This document shows, one piece after another, positions 11,935 through 24,221 of a stretch of DNA of 64,000 nucleotides. The notes beneath the pieces are model-generated. The model did not search any database and was not told where the DNA came from. It was given only the letters and a program-made list of their open reading frames with translations. Source of the stretch: Aselliscus stoliczkanus (Eukaryota; Chordata; Mammalia; Chiroptera; Hipposideridae); contig CM066728.1 in NCBI GenBank assembly GCA_033961575.1, forward strand, positions 110,006,852 through 110,070,851, written 5' to 3'. Made by a program: the position numbers and the translations under genes. The stretch's first letter is position 1; the number at the start of each line of letters is the position of its first letter.

Positions 11935-13160
11935 AAATAATAAAAAGTGTGAATGGCTTGGGCTTCATTGACCAGCTCATTTCACAAACAATACATGTGA
12001 CAAGGTATGGGACAAAGCAGACAGCTCACACAGCAGAAAATGGGGCACGACACCAGGGTTATCCTGTCACTCTTCAGGAGGCCACTTTGAAACAGCCAGT
12101 AGGGGCATTTGGGGAGTTTGCTGGCTGGCGTGGTTTATTCTGTGTGAGTCCCAGGGATGGCGGTGCCTGAAGGGCAGATGCCACAGTCAAGCAATGCCAT
12201 TGTCATGTCTGCCTCCAGTGTGATGTGGTGAGACAGCCTTCTAGGCAGATGATTTGAGGACTGATTTGATCAAGGTGGCTGTGTTCTCAGACACGCCTGT
12301 GGTTTCCCAAAGGCCTGAAAGTTGAAAATTGACATGTGTCCTGAACGGAGGTGTCTGGGTGCTAAGACAGAGGGTGGTATCTCCTGTTCCAGACTCATCA
12401 GGCTCACTGTCTCCTTCACTCACCGGAAACTTCTGGAAAAGAAGCTGCTATTCTAATTCCTAGACAAGAGAAAGGTTCAGGAAGTAGGGTGTTTGTTTTT
12501 AATCAATAAGATTGATCCCATCCAGATTATTCATCATAGTATTCATGGCTTAAAATGATGGGAGAAAATGCAAGCTTCCTAGTGCAAAAAATCCTTAAAA
12601 GCGCAGTCATATTCCCACCCAACATTATTAATACACACTCTTGTACCCTAATTATTTCCCCAGTAACTCATGCAACACAAATGAAATGTCACTGTTAACA
12701 TCTTGCAGGGATCTGATATGAAAACAATTTAATTGGCTATTACATTTCTAAAATAAGATGTAAATTATATAAATAGCTGTGATCCTCAAAGTATATGCAA
12801 ACACACTTTAAATGAATTGCTCACAGTTAGAAGGTCCTGTTCCCCAGTGAGGTCATACTGCAGCCCCAGGCGTCCTCGCCTGTGGCCCACGGAGCTGGAC
12901 AAGCTTCTATTTACAAAGCACCTGTTCTTCTTATCCGTCTGCAATGGCCCTTCGAAGCCCCCAAGGCACCTTAGCTCATCCCTAGCTCAGAATGTCTTAT
13001 TATCCCTGTTCCCTTTCTGTCTGTGAACCTCCCATGTATGTGGGGTCTCTGACCCTCTCCTGTATATGGGGTTCCCATACATATGTGTGTAGGAAATTGG
13101 TTATTTTGTCTTGCTAACCTGTCTCACATATATTTGATTATTAGACCAGCTAAAGAGCTC
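11935..13160. other. Unique non-coding DNA, part possibly conserved
   Basis: No repeat recognised. The part at about 12600-12830 is AT-rich and motif-dense (AACATTATTAATACACACTC, ACAATTTAATTGGCTATTAC) and could be conserved non-coding DNA. No exon seen. Confidence 0.4.
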
Positions 13161-13164
13161 TAAG

Positions 13165-13420
13165 GGTAGAGGAAAGTTTGTTCCTCCCTGCACATCTGTG
13201 TGTCTTCCTGGGATTTCTGGGCCCCTCAGGATGTGCCCTGGGTTCCACTCAGGCCCACATTCCAGCCTCACTGTTGCCAGTCCCTTCCACTGCACTCCAA
13301 CACCCCTTCCTACCTCAGGGCCTTTGCACTTGCTGTCCGGCTGTTTGGCAGGCTCACCTCACAGGGCTGACTGGGCCTGCATTGTCCATGGCATTCAGGG
13401 CTCCTTGGAGGGGCCGTCCT
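13165..13420 (+). mobile_element. L2 (LINE-2) 3' region fragment
   Basis: TCAGGGCCTTTGCACTTGCTGTCCGGCTG at about 13315-13343 matches the highly recurrent L2 segment (cctttgcacatgctgttcc...). Upstream, CAGTCCCTTCCACTGCACTC fits the same region. The 140-codon frame over it is non-coding. Confidence 0.6.
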
Positions 13421-13511
13421 GACCAGTTGAATCAGCACCCCCAAGTCACTGCCTATTACAATGCCTCACCCTGGACTCTGCACACAGCTGAGAGAGCTGG
13501 GAATGAAGAAG

Positions 13512-13515
<4 letters not shown>

Positions 13516-13563
<48 letters not shown>

Positions 13564-13576
13564 CGCACGCACGCGC
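13516..13576. repeat. (TG)n microsatellite ending in a 16-bp palindrome
   Basis: Sixty-one nt of unbroken alternating purine-pyrimidine. The end contains GTGCGTGCGCACGCAC (13557-13572), a perfect palindrome. The tract is prone to Z-DNA or cruciform formation. Confidence 0.95.
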
Positions 13577-13995
13577 CAGGTACGTGTCTGTGTCCACTAA
13601 CTACCTGTCTCACCTCCAAACTGCAGTCACGTGTACAGAGCCCTCAGCATGCTGCCGATCACAAGCACTCACTCTGAAATCGCAAATGCTGCTCTCCTCA
13701 AAGGAACTTTCAGGGACACTGCAGAGCAGTATGACGTCAAATGCAAGTGCTAAGTCACAATGCCACTACACCCTGGCACGTGGACTAGAACGTTCCATGC
13801 CGAGTGACACTCAGAGCTCCCTGGGCTGCAGTGAGCGGCACCTGCCCGTGAAATAGCAGAGTCTGGCTGGACTTGAAAAACGGGTGGAACTTGAGTTAGT
13901 GGAGGAGGTGTGGGGGCGGTTCGGAGTGGGCGGGGGCGCCGGGGACGGTGGCACCAGCCCTGACTCGGGTTCCTGTGGGCTGAGGGCTCCATCTC
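13577..13995. other. Unique non-coding DNA
   Basis: GC-moderate sequence with a short CG-rich patch (13912-13945, GGGGGCGGTTCGGAGTGGGC). No promoter or exon can be supported. Confidence 0.45.
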
Positions 13996-13999
13996 ACCA

Positions 14000-14125
14000 T
14001 TTGATCCTCACACAGCCCTGCCTTCAGCCGGAGGGGTGTCATCCTCAAATGGAAAGGGAGGCTCACAGGGGTTCAAAACTATCCTACTTTACCCGGATGT
14101 GGCATTAAACTCCCAGCTGTCAGAC
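14000..14125 (-). mobile_element. MIR SINE fragment
   Basis: TTGATCCTCACACAGCCCTG, AAATGGAAAGGGAGGCTCAC and GGATGTGGCATTAAACTCCC follow the order of the MIR element on the minus strand (lower-case family pattern: tcctcacaacaaccc, atgaggaaactgaggctca, then the box region). Confidence 0.55.
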
Positions 14126-15274
14126 ACCAACACCAACGTCAGGTGGCAGCTGGTAGAGGTGAAGTGTGGAAGCTGTCTTAGGATTAATGGTGGGAGATAG
14201 ACGGGTTGAAATAAGCCAATAGGAGCAGGGGGCCTCTGAATGTCAGACCAAGGGCTGTAGACGCTAACTGGTAGGGAAGATCGGGTCCTGGGGTGCTAAG
14301 CAGGGGTTTGCACAGTCAAACGTTTCAGAGAAGTGAGGTATTCATCAGCACACAGGGCATATCGATAAAGCAGAAATATTGGTTACAAGGCTATTGCAAA
14401 TCCAGTTCAAAAAGATGTATTTTCTTCACTTTAGAATACCCAGTGGTGTATATATAATATAATCATACAGTTAAAATTTTGACAAAATGTATTAGCTCAG
14501 AAATATTAATTGATTCAATATTATTCTTTAGGTCGATGAAAATTTGATTCCATTTTATTTCTATTAAAGAAATTCCTAATGCTTATTTTATAAGAAAATT
14601 AGAAAAGTCATTTCTCATATACAGTCAATTAAATCACCTGTGAGAATACACCAGAGTCTTTAGTAAAATAGCTTTATTACCACTTGGACTCTCACTGTGG
14701 TTTTGAAATCTCATTTTCTACTAAAAAGACATCAAAATTTCCTGGAGAAATTAAATGTTACAGCTCTGGAGCAGAAAATGTAAAAGATGAGCCTGGAAAA
14801 CATTGTCATTTTAGATAGCAAGAACTTTCTGGAATCAAAGACTGCTAGGGCCAAGGGACTTGGATAAGCCAACTTGAGAGTCTCCCATTGGCCAAAAATG
14901 GAACAATTTGAGCTTCATTAAGGGCCTTCTTTATGATGGGATGAATGCTTCATAAATTACATACATACACACATACACACACACACACAACTTGGATATG
15001 TTTTGAGAGTAGAAGGAAATCGATTCATTACCTTAAAAATCTGGTAAGTAACGTAGGCAAAGTGAGAATTTATCCTGTGTGAAAGACACCATGAAGGAAT
15101 ATCTCTTTATAGATCTATTCCAGCTCATGGATATGAACTGGAAATGAGAGAAATAGAAGAATGCCTTTTTGCAGCCCGATGAGTCAGTAGCTAGAGGCAC
15201 TGAGCATCCGCCGAGACAGGCAGCACAGGAAGAGAGAAGCCAGACCTACCTGCCTCCTGCTTTCTTTCCTGGGA
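14126..15274. other. Unique non-coding DNA
   Basis: AT-rich between 14.35 and 15.05 kb, with a short (CA)n run at about 14962-14990. No repeat family, RNA gene or exon recognised. Confidence 0.5.
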
Positions 15275-15276
15275 TT

Positions 15277-15725
15277 GTGGTATTTTCTTATGGCAGCTGG
15301 AACAAACTGCCCCAAACTTAGTGCCTTACCCAACAGTTAATTTCCTGACAATTCTTGAGGTCAGAAGTGTTATGGAGCTAAAATCAATGTCAGCTGAGCT
15401 GTATTCCTTTCTGGAGGGTCTAGAAAACAATCTGTTTGTTTCCTGCTTCTGAAGGCTTTCTACATCCCTTGGCCCACGGCCACATCACTCTGGCCTCTGC
15501 TTTCATCGTCACATCTCCTCTGACTGACTCCCCTGCTTCCTTTTTACAAGTACCTTTGTGATTACACTGGGTCACCCTGAGTAATTCCAAGAAATCTCTC
15601 AATCTCATGAACCTCATTTTAAGCAAATTTGCAAAGTCCCTGTTGCCATGAAAGGTGACGTATTCACAGGCCCCAGAGATTTTGAGGTGGGCATCTTTGG
15701 CGGTCCTTCTTCTGCCTGCCACAAG
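15277..15725 (-). mobile_element. MLT1 LTR (ERVL-MaLR), nearly full length
   Basis: Read on the plus strand it runs from TTATGGCAGCTGGAACAAAC and CTTAGTGCCTTACCCAACAG, through CTTGAGGTCAGAAGTGTTAT and GTGATTACACTGGGTCACCC, to GGGCATCTTTGGCGGTCCTT and TCTGCCTGCCACA. That is the whole MLT1-type LTR reversed. Solo LTR: no internal retroviral sequence adjoins it. The frames of 84-123 codons over it are spurious. Confidence 0.88.
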
Positions 15726-18170
15726 ACTAGAACCCGAGTCTCAGCGAATCCCCAGTTGCCAGTGTGCCGAGGGCAGGAAGGACACAGCAGCCCGCTCATG
15801 GCCCCCAGGAATGCAGTCCTCCAATTCCAGACTGGGATTTCTGTTTTCCAACAGAAAACTGGTAAGGCAATAAGACAATGGGGAAGCCCGAGACTAAAAT
15901 AAATGTAAAATACATGTGAAAACTTCTCGGTATCCAGATATACACATAAATGATAAACTATGGAGAAACGCAAGAAACTGGCCACTGTAAAAATTCAAGG
16001 AAGTAGTGACTTCTGAAGTGAGACTGAGTGCATGATTGGGGCAGGGGAAGCCCTGGGGCAGAGTGGAAAGGCCAGTCTATTGCCTTTTGCCTTATAATAA
16101 TTTGTTAAGATAAAGGAGGCACAAGTGCAGTGCCCAAAACTGAGCAAACTGTTCTAAGTACTTCGTACTTGTTTATTGCCATTTAAGATCACATTGCAGT
16201 TTTCAGTAGCCATATCACGTGGATGAATCATAAAATTGACTGTTGGCTAAAAGTCACAGGCTTTCCCTACTTCCCTCCTGCTGTCTAAGGAGATAACTCC
16301 GCGTTGCTACATGCCATGGAGCCACTCCGGGAATGCTGCTTGCATGACCATGGTATTTGATGTGGACAAGGTGTCTTTCAAATAAAAGAAAAAGTGTTTT
16401 CTTGCCATTTTGTCTGCAGCACAATCTACCCACCATTCTCTAGAAACCATTATTGATCAAAAACATATCAAGTAAAAAAAAAAAATGAAAAGAACAGCTA
16501 TCAAAAATTCATGTCATATTTTTATCCAGAGGCCATGTCTGTGATGTTCCACTGCTGGAAGAAAGTATCATGAATGGCACAAAAACCACCAGCACCTAAG
16601 GCCAAAACTACTAGACAAAAAACACCTCAATTCAAATTATAGGGCGACATGTGAACTCAAGAATAAGAATGTGCCAAAGAGCAGAGCTGGGTATCTGGCA
16701 CTTACCAGTGATGCAGGCTGAAGCCAGGGCCTCCGCTTCAAGATGGCCAAGCACACACACCTACCTCTGCGTCTACCACAATCCTTCTGAATTAAAGAAG
16801 GAACATCAAAAGCAAGAAGAAATGCACATTGGTAATGGAATGAAATTATTTCATTGGAAGACCAGAACACTGAGTAATTTCTGGAAGCTGTAAACCAATC
16901 ATGATGGAAGAACCATTTCCTGTGTGCGGGAGGGGTCATCCTTGGGAGAACCAAGAATGAAACATGGGCTTAGATGAGACACGGGGCATTGTCTCAGCGT
17001 ACGCTGGCAGTGGGCCAGAAGAGCCCCCCAGGTGCCCAGGAGACAACCCTGCTCATACAGGTGTCATGAGGGTCCACCACACAGCATGGGATCGGTCATT
17101 GCCACCCGCTCTGAAGAGACGCCAGCACTGGGAAGTCTTAGAAGAGCTGTGTTGGACAAGGATGCTCTCCTCCTCAGAAACTTCCTGACATCAGGGAACG
17201 TTGTCCCAGCTCTGCCATACCAACTGCAGAGGTAGGAGATGAACCTAACCTTCCCCATTCTCCAGAACGAGAAGGTAAGCCCATTGAACCTACCCAGCAA
17301 GTTCCAAGAAGAAAGCAGATACCATGATGACTAGCATACGATACACTCCAAAGCAGAGCTGTTAATCGATTTGCTGTCCTTAACCTTCCATTCTAGTTCA
17401 CATCCCATTCACAGCCTGGTTCTACCTCATGGACCCTCTCCTGGCCCCAGCTGATTGGACCTAGTCAGCTGCCAATCATGTTGTTTCTTGAGGATCTGAA
17501 CCAAGAGACCCAGAGGCTGAGTTAGAAAGTGAATTATATTAATTAATAAACAACTACAACTAACGTTCCTGATGGTAAAATCCAGGATTTGATGAACTCA
17601 ACAAAATTAAAATACTCTCCTTTCTCTAGAGCTAGTTTAAATGGGTTTCTGTGTGTTGCAGCCAACCAATTCCAGGTTGAGCTGACACTCACAGGTGCCA
17701 GTTTCCTTCCTGTGCCCATTTAATAAAAAAGCCAAGGGGAATCTAGGTGGCTTTTACCCCTCTAATGTCTTCTAGTGATTCAGGATGGACCTGGGCATGG
17801 GACCGAACTCTCCTGACCTACAAACCAGACCTGTTGGTATAACTCATATTTATTTCCTATGTTTAGATAATGAGAAATTTCAGTCAACAGACTATTAACC
17901 ATTTTACTCAGCATGAGTATTAAGTAATTGTATCATCTTATAAGAACAAATGAATATGGGAAATTTTAGAGCTGACCTTGTAGCTACTAATTGTGCCTGT
18001 CAATATTCAACTATACATAATGAAAACGTATCCATTTTTTAATCTAATTTTTAAATGGTTTTTGTCTTCAGTGAACCAAAGCATTAGTTCACACTCAGCA
18101 TTTTGGAAAAATCCATTAAATGGATAATGAATAGTAATAATGCTAATAAAAAACAAATAACAGTAATAAA
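15726..18170. other. Unique non-coding DNA
   Basis: No interspersed repeat confidently recognised. A poly(A) run lies at about 16473-16485. Short frames at 16.6-17.3 kb on both strands are without family resemblance. Confidence 0.5.
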
Positions 18171-18174
18171 AGCT

Positions 18175-18325
18175 AATGTTATTGAGAGTTTATTATGTGG
18201 CATTTGGTAGATCAGGCACAGAGGTGAACTAATTTGCATAACTCACACAGCCAATAGTGGTGGAATTGAAATCTGAACCCCCAGATCTCAGGTACAACAA
18301 GTACCACAGCGCCTCACCCAGGCCC
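18175..18325 (-). mobile_element. MIR SINE
   Basis: AGAGTTTATTATGTGGCATT, AGGCACAGAGGTGAACTAAT, TAACTCACACAGCCAATAGT and GGTGGAATTGAAATCTGAAC match MIR on the minus strand in order. The core is well kept. Confidence 0.75.
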
Positions 18326-19841
18326 TGCTTACCAGCCTGGTACCCGCCTGTCAGCTGCCAGGATGCTGGCGGCTAATTCCATCTCAGCCGCAAGTGATGG
18401 CCTCCAGCCCCTTGGCCCACAGTCAATGGCTCGCTGACACGGGGCACAGAAGACTGTCCCCTGCCTCAAAGGGCCCCACAGCTCGCTGCCCCAACCTGGA
18501 TCTCCCCCCGACACTGCGCCCCGCTCAGCTTGCTCCTTCCCTGTTGTGAGCCGCTGCCTCTTCCACAGCTGTTTTCTGAGGAGCATCGCTTTATGAGCAT
18601 GTGCACCTGGGGCTCTGCCTCAGCCTCTGCTTCTTGGGAGCCTGACCCAAGACAGCTGGTGCCATGTCCTCAAAGGTAGAATTGTTGCACCAGGAAAACA
18701 ATTCCCAGAGGGTGCCCCAGCTGCCATCACTCCCAGTGGTCCTATTTCGGGGATCTTTATTTCCCATCTCAACAATTTTGGGTCCATCTAGCACCTCAGA
18801 GCCTAGAGACCCCTTCATCAAGAGAGGGCTGCAGGTGACAGGACTCAGGAAGAGCCCCCCTAAATGTGAACCAAAGGCTGTTGCCTGAGCACTTGGGTTC
18901 CATACAAGAAGGCATCCACCTCACCCCCAGCAACAATTCAGCCTGACCACCGTGAGGTCACACAGCACTAGTGTGCCCTTCTGTCATCCACAAGGTGTTT
19001 CTTGATGTCTCCTGCACAGTTTAAAGAGTAATAGGTGAGTACAGCAACCACAGCCTAGTAAGGGTTTAGTCGCCAGGGTCTCAGGCCCATCAACGATGAG
19101 GGTTGGATCAACCGACCAGGCAGTCCACCTAGATTTGCCAAAGCGCTAGTAAGAGGGAGAAGAATTCTCCCAGTAGAATTCTGGGAGCAGTAGAGGAAGA
19201 CACATTTTCAGTTATGGCCTCGGGGCCATCTTGACAGTGTTGGTGAAATCTCTCCACCAACCCTCTTTTTGTAAGTTTCCCGACACTTGGGGAATCATGG
19301 GTGGAATGAGTTTAATGTGGGAAACAAGTGGATTTGAGCACTGCATGAAGTGGACAGCTGTAAGCAATGTGTGCCCCACCCAGATCCCCTTGGCCTGAAT
19401 GGCACCCCCACTCCCCAGCTGCTGTGCATGCTGATTGGTAGCTCACACCTACCTTCTTCCCTGAAGAACTGTCCACTGCTCACTGGACCTGCTCACCTGG
19501 GAAGGTACACAAGCCCCTCCCAGGTGTGGCCCATGACCAGTGAATGATTGAAATGAGGAAACAAAAGCTGAACCCCATGACTCAAGAAGTACAACTCAGC
19601 AGTTGATCTGTGCTCCAGGCACCACCTCTTCTCCGCCCCTCTCCCATCGGGCCCCCCGCCCCAGCACACTTTGCCCACCCTGCTTTACTCCCTTCCTTCC
19701 CCATTTTCCTGCACAGCTGTCCTCAATGAATTGCAGGCAAATCCATGTTTCCAGCTCTGCTTTTAAGGAACCCAATCTGAGCCACTGGGTGTTAAGTTAA
19801 CCCTTACTTAATTACCATCATCCCCACAAGAAGTTATATTT
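18326..19841. other. Unique non-coding DNA
   Basis: GC-moderate sequence with no recognisable exon. A 7-bp hairpin (CTCCCAG at 19167-19173, CTGGGAG at 19181-19187) overlaps a direct repeat of AGAATTCT. Frames up to 85 codons look like chance. Confidence 0.5.
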
Positions 19842-19972
19842 TGCAGTTGATTTTTTTTTTTTTTGAGGGCAGTGTCACTGGCCCTCATATGTGGGACCCG
19901 AACTGGGGCCACTAGCTTCCCAAGCCAGCGCTTAACCACCGCGCCACTCAGCTGGCCCTGCAGTTGATTTTT
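19842..19972 (-). mobile_element. Simple tRNA-derived SINE (Rhin-1-like) with target duplications
   Basis: The minus-strand element (about 19856-19958) has a tRNA-like head starting GGCCAGCTGAGTGGCGCGGT, a B-box-like GGTTCGGGTCC variant, then CCCACATATGAGGGCCAGTG and an A-tail, seen as T-run on plus. It is bracketed by TGCAGTTGATTTTT at 19842-19855 and 19959-19972, an exact 14-bp target-site duplication. Same family as the copies at 31.6 and 43.1 kb. The assignment to Rhin-1 is from memory. Confidence 0.9.
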
Positions 19973-20620
19973 ATAATTCAACATTTTACCGGGTCTGATA
20001 TACCCACATACAGCCCAGGAGAGTGAAAGATATGATTCTGAACCACTGTGATGTCAAAATTAAAGTGACCAGCATGATATGGTTGCTTTACAAAAAAATA
20101 TCAGTATCTGCCTACGCAAGGCAGTGAGTCATCAATAAGTGACTTGCTAATTACTTAAGAGTCTGAGCTGATGGTTTTAATTCGTTCCTGTTGTCACTTG
20201 CTAAAATTCTATCCTGTTCCAGGTGTGGGACAGACTTCTGCCAGCTTCTCAAAAAAGAGTGACTCCTATTTTGAACTGACAGGGTTATTTTCTTCAAGGT
20301 CTCCAGGAACTTGTCATCAAAGCTTGAAAAGAAACATTTAAATGATATTTTTAAAAATAATGTGTCTCTTGTCAACCATGATAGGGATTATTTGTCAATT
20401 ATGTAGTTTTGCTCATGGTTTAGAAATATGGAAATCTTTGCAGAAAGTCTCCGGATGCAGGTTTGCTTGTATGTGTGTCCATATATTCTCATTCATGCAC
20501 ATCAAATGACAATACAGAGATTTAATATCAGAGAGGAGCTCTGAGAAAGCGCTCTCCAGCCTGAAGCCTCCCAGCCCCACCCCCACTCCTTGACTATTTC
20601 ACATCTCCTTAAGTTCTTTC
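19973..20620. other. Unique non-coding DNA
   Basis: No repeat or exon recognised. Confidence 0.5.
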
Positions 20621-20624
20621 CTAT

Positions 20625-21310
20625 TTTCTAACTTTATTATATTGTGGTAAGAGCACAGAACGTGAGACTTACCCTCTTAAAGGCTTAGGCGGACGACGCT
20701 GTCACGCCGACTACAGTTAGTGTCACACAGCAGCTCTCTGGAACGTACTCGCCTTGCGAAGCTGGAGCTTATGCTCATGGCTAGTGACTCCCCATGCCCC
20801 TGTCCCCAAGCCTCTGGCAGCCACCATTTCACTCTTAGGTTCTACTCATTGGACTATTTAGGACCTCGTTTGAGTGGAGTCATGCAATATTTGTCTTCCT
20901 ATGACTGGCTAATTTCATTTAGCGTAATGTCAAGGTTCATCTATGTTGTCTCATATTGCAGAACTTCCTTCCTTTCTAAGGCCAAATTAGTATTCCATGG
21001 TACATATAAAATTACAATATTTGCTATATATGCCACGTTTTCTTGATCCATTTATGTCAATAGACATTCAGATTATTTTTTCATCTTGGCTTTTGTGGAT
21101 AATGCTTTAATGAACACGGCAGTGCTAATATCTCTTCAGGATTCTGATTTCAATTCTTTGAGGTACGTACCCAGAAGTGGGATTGCTGGATCACATGTTA
21201 GTTCTATTTTTACTTGGTTGAGGGACCGCCCCCCGCATGCTGTTTTCCATAGTGGCTGCACCATGATGCATTTTCATCAAGTGTACAGGGGTTCCCATTT
21301 CAGGGATAGC
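20625..21310 (-). mobile_element. LINE-1 3' UTR fragment
   Basis: Reverse-oriented L1M 3' region: GGTTCTACTCATTGGACTAT, AGTCATGCAATATTTGTCTT, ATTTCATTTAGCGTAATGTC, TAGTATTCCATGGTACATAT, GATAATGCTTTAATGAACAC and CAGAAGTGGGATTGCTGGAT appear in the expected order. The 108-codon frame is an artefact. Confidence 0.88.
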
Positions 21311-21785
21311 ATCACTGGTGCCAGGGGGCGGAGTTAAGCTGTCAGTCATTAAAGTCAAGCAGAGTGGGGACAAAAACCTAAACCTTTGACTTCCTGAGCT
21401 CAGCATCTGAAGGTAGGAGAAGAAGTTTAAGGGTGTCTGACACACAGGATGTACACTCTACACCCACAATAACTTCATTTTCCCACCCAAGGCCAGCAGT
21501 GTGATGAAATCAATCACCCTGTGGGCATGTATGCTGCCTCCCCTGTACCCAAAGCCTGGGAAGGAGGGTGCAGTATAGAGCTGATAGATCGGCGGCATCA
21601 CTGCTCAGCCATTCTCAACCACTTATTAGACCCAAGGTCAACTGTCTACGTGACCAAGGATTTGCAATCAGTCTCACTATTGTCCCATTAAAAGAGAAAG
21701 TTTAACCCAAGTATATAGGAACTTTTAATATTTCTTTTTTATATATTGAAACATTTTAAATATGCAAAAATAGGGGGCAAAAGAT
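21311..21785. other. Unique non-coding DNA
   Basis: No repeat or exon recognised in this short interval. Confidence 0.45.
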
Positions 21786-21789
21786 GCAA

Positions 21790-22015
21790 AGACCCTGTTA
21801 AGAAACTGAAATGTTGACCTACAGTCACCATGATTATTTCAAATCTTTAAAAAAAACACAAAAAAACAGCATACTTGTAACAGTTATATAAGATGTCAGA
21901 GGAGTAGTAGCTTGGGGGAGGTAGCTATCACTTTATGAGGGGTTTAAATTTCTAACTATTATGTTGCTTTATACACCTGAAACTCATTTTTAAAAAGTTA
22001 AAAAAAAAAAAAAAC
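21790..22015 (+). mobile_element. LINE-1 3' end with A-tail
   Basis: TTATACACCTGAAACTCATTTTT followed by an A-run at about 22000-22014 is the usual plus-strand end of an L1. ACCTACAGTCACCATGATTA upstream also fits the L1 3' UTR. Strongly 5' truncated. Confidence 0.6.
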
Positions 22016-22645
22016 AGTATACTTGATACCAGCTTTTGTAACTGGTCTTTTATCTCATTTGCAAAAGTCACTACTCTTCTGAAATTTATGTGTATGATTC
22101 CTGATATTTACATTTTTATTTTATATTTTATACGTTCATTTACATCAATAATACAGTGGCCTTATGTGATGTTAAATTTACATAAATGCAAATTATTGTG
22201 ATTGTATTCTCCTGTAGTGTATTTTTCTCATTCCAATAGAAAAGAAAAACAGTTGTTTTAGATAAAATCATGTTGATATGTGTGGATTTAATTTATTCAC
22301 GTTGTCTGCTCCATAAAAATTCCATCACCTCTCAATTTCTTTAGCAATTCCCCTACTGATAGAAATTTAGGTGGTTTTAAAATATATAATTATTTATAAT
22401 AGCATAACCACAATTTTCTAATATTTACCATATTTCTTCTGGAATACACTCACTGGAGGTTGTGTGTGTGTGTGTGTGTGTGTGTGTACACAACTCTTAC
22501 TCAGTTATATACATGTGTGTATACACATAAACATATATGTATACTTTATTTTATATATAGTTATTTTATTTGTCATTTTATATTTATTCATTACTGAAAT
22601 TGTTTTTCTAATGTATTATTTAAAATATTTAAATATATGCTCCTT
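22016..22645. other. AT-rich DNA with a (TG)n tract
   Basis: Very AT-rich, with (TG)13 at 22461-22487. Possibly further eroded L1 sequence, but not assignable. Confidence 0.45.
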
Positions 22646-22649
22646 GGTG

Positions 22650-23300
22650 TCACTGGCCTTTACTTCTCCTTGTTTTGTTTAGAAATGAGGTTATCCTAGC
22701 CTCATAAAAGGATTTGGGGTGTTTTCTGTTCTTTTAGTTTTCTGGAACAGTTTGTACACGATAAGTTAGCTAATTCATGAAGGTTTGGTAAATTTGCCAG
22801 TCAAGTCATATGTCCCTGCTACATTTTTGTGGATAAGTCTGAGAATTAACTCAGGGCTTGTATCGTATTTCTTGTCAATTTTGGTAAATTGTTTTTCAAA
22901 AATTGTCACTTGCATTAAGTTTTCTCTTGATATTGGCTTACAGTTTTTAAGTGCTGTTCTATCTTTATGACCCAATTTTTACTCCTAATGTTAATTTACA
23001 TTTGTCTTGTCTTGATTGGTTTGGGCGAATGTTAGTGAATGTTGAAACATTCCTTGCAAAGCATCGGCTTTCTGTGGTTGTTGTTGACCTTCTCTAAGGG
23101 TCAACATTTACATATTTCATTAATTTCTTGTCTTATATTATTTCTTCCATTCAATTTGTTTCACTATTTTTATTCTCTAATTTGAGTTCAATACTTGACT
23201 AGTAACTTTCTATGTCTTCTTTTGTGATATATGGATTTGAGGCGATAAAGTTCCTATAGATGTTTCTTAAACTGAACTTTAAAAGTTTTAATATATAGCA
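22650..23300 (-). mobile_element. LINE-1 ORF2 fragment, decayed
   Basis: Plus-strand motifs in order, GGTTATCCTAGCCTCATAAAAGG, TTTTCTGGAACAGTTTGTAC and AAGGTTTGGTAAATTTGCCAG, then later GATTTGAGGCGATAAAGTTCC, correspond to the reverse complement of the L1 reverse-transcriptase region. The frame is broken by many stops; the element is dead. Subfamily unknown. Confidence 0.65.
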
Positions 23301-23990
23301 TTTTCCTTTATAATTTGGTTCCAAATTTCTTAAGTTTTATCATGATTTCTCTTCTGATCAATGTGCTGTATAAAAATGACTTTAATCATTATTTCTAATG
23401 CATGGCTATTTTTATCTAGGTATTATTTATTGATTTTGAATTTCTGTTAGAGAGTTAGAGAATATTTTCTATAATATAAAACAGGCTTTTATTTTCAGAA
23501 AATGGCAGGATTATTGATCATCACAGCATTCTTCTAAGAGGTCCTTGAAAAATACTGAGCAAAATCAGAATTTTCTAAAAGGCCAATGAAACTGTGATGG
23601 AACAAGTCACATCAGACGGCACCAGAGCCCAAAACAGGACAAAAACAGGTGATATAAAGCAACATTGGGAACACCAGGGTGATATTATACACAAACCATT
23701 TTAAAGAATTATTTTCCATGCCATCCTTTTAAACCATTCTAAAACAAACTGAGAAATTCTGGAATAAACATCTTCACTGTGATGCAGCTCCAACCAAGGT
23801 AATATTTATCTTGAAGTTACAATTTTTAGGTTCTGTCCAGTGTAAAATACTCAGCAGTTACTAGAGAAGCACCTTCTTGATCACATCACCAGGGGGCCTG
23901 TGAGCTGGGCAGCCGCCCAGTCAGGGATATTGCTCTCCCCTTTCACAGATGGGACGCAGAAGCAGTGAGGCCAGATTCCCGAGCCAAAGA
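23301..23990. other. AT-rich, then unique non-coding DNA
   Basis: Possibly the tail of the decayed L1 to about 23480, then unique sequence. No exon seen. Confidence 0.4.
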
Positions 23991-23996
23991 TGCCCA

Positions 23997-24221
23997 CAGC
24001 TGTGCCTCCCGGGCGCTGCGGTCACATCAGCCCCGTTCCTACAGCTGTGCCTCCCGGGCGCTGCGGTCACATCAGCCCCGTTCCTACAGCTGTGCCTCCC
24101 GGGCGCTGCGGTCACATCAGCCCCGTTCCTACAGCTGTGCCTCCCGGGCGCTGCGGTCACATCAGCCCCGTTCCTACAGCTGTGCCTCCCGGGCGCTGCA
24201 GTCACATCAGCCCCGTTCCTG
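23997..24221. repeat. 45-bp minisatellite, five copies
   Basis: Exactly five 45-bp units starting at 23997, 24042, 24087, 24132 and 24177. Each begins CAGCTGTGCCTCCCGGGCGC. Copies 1-4 look identical; copy 5 differs at two visible positions (CTGCA for CTGCG, and the last base). Because 45 is a multiple of three, any frame without a stop in one unit stays open, which explains the 88-155-codon frames on both strands here. GC-rich with several CpGs per unit. Confidence 0.97.

Noticed and set aside
23997..24221. CRISPR-like array
   Set aside because: Units abut without spacers, and the host is a mammal. The arrays at 29.1 and 37.4 kb are rejected for the same reason.
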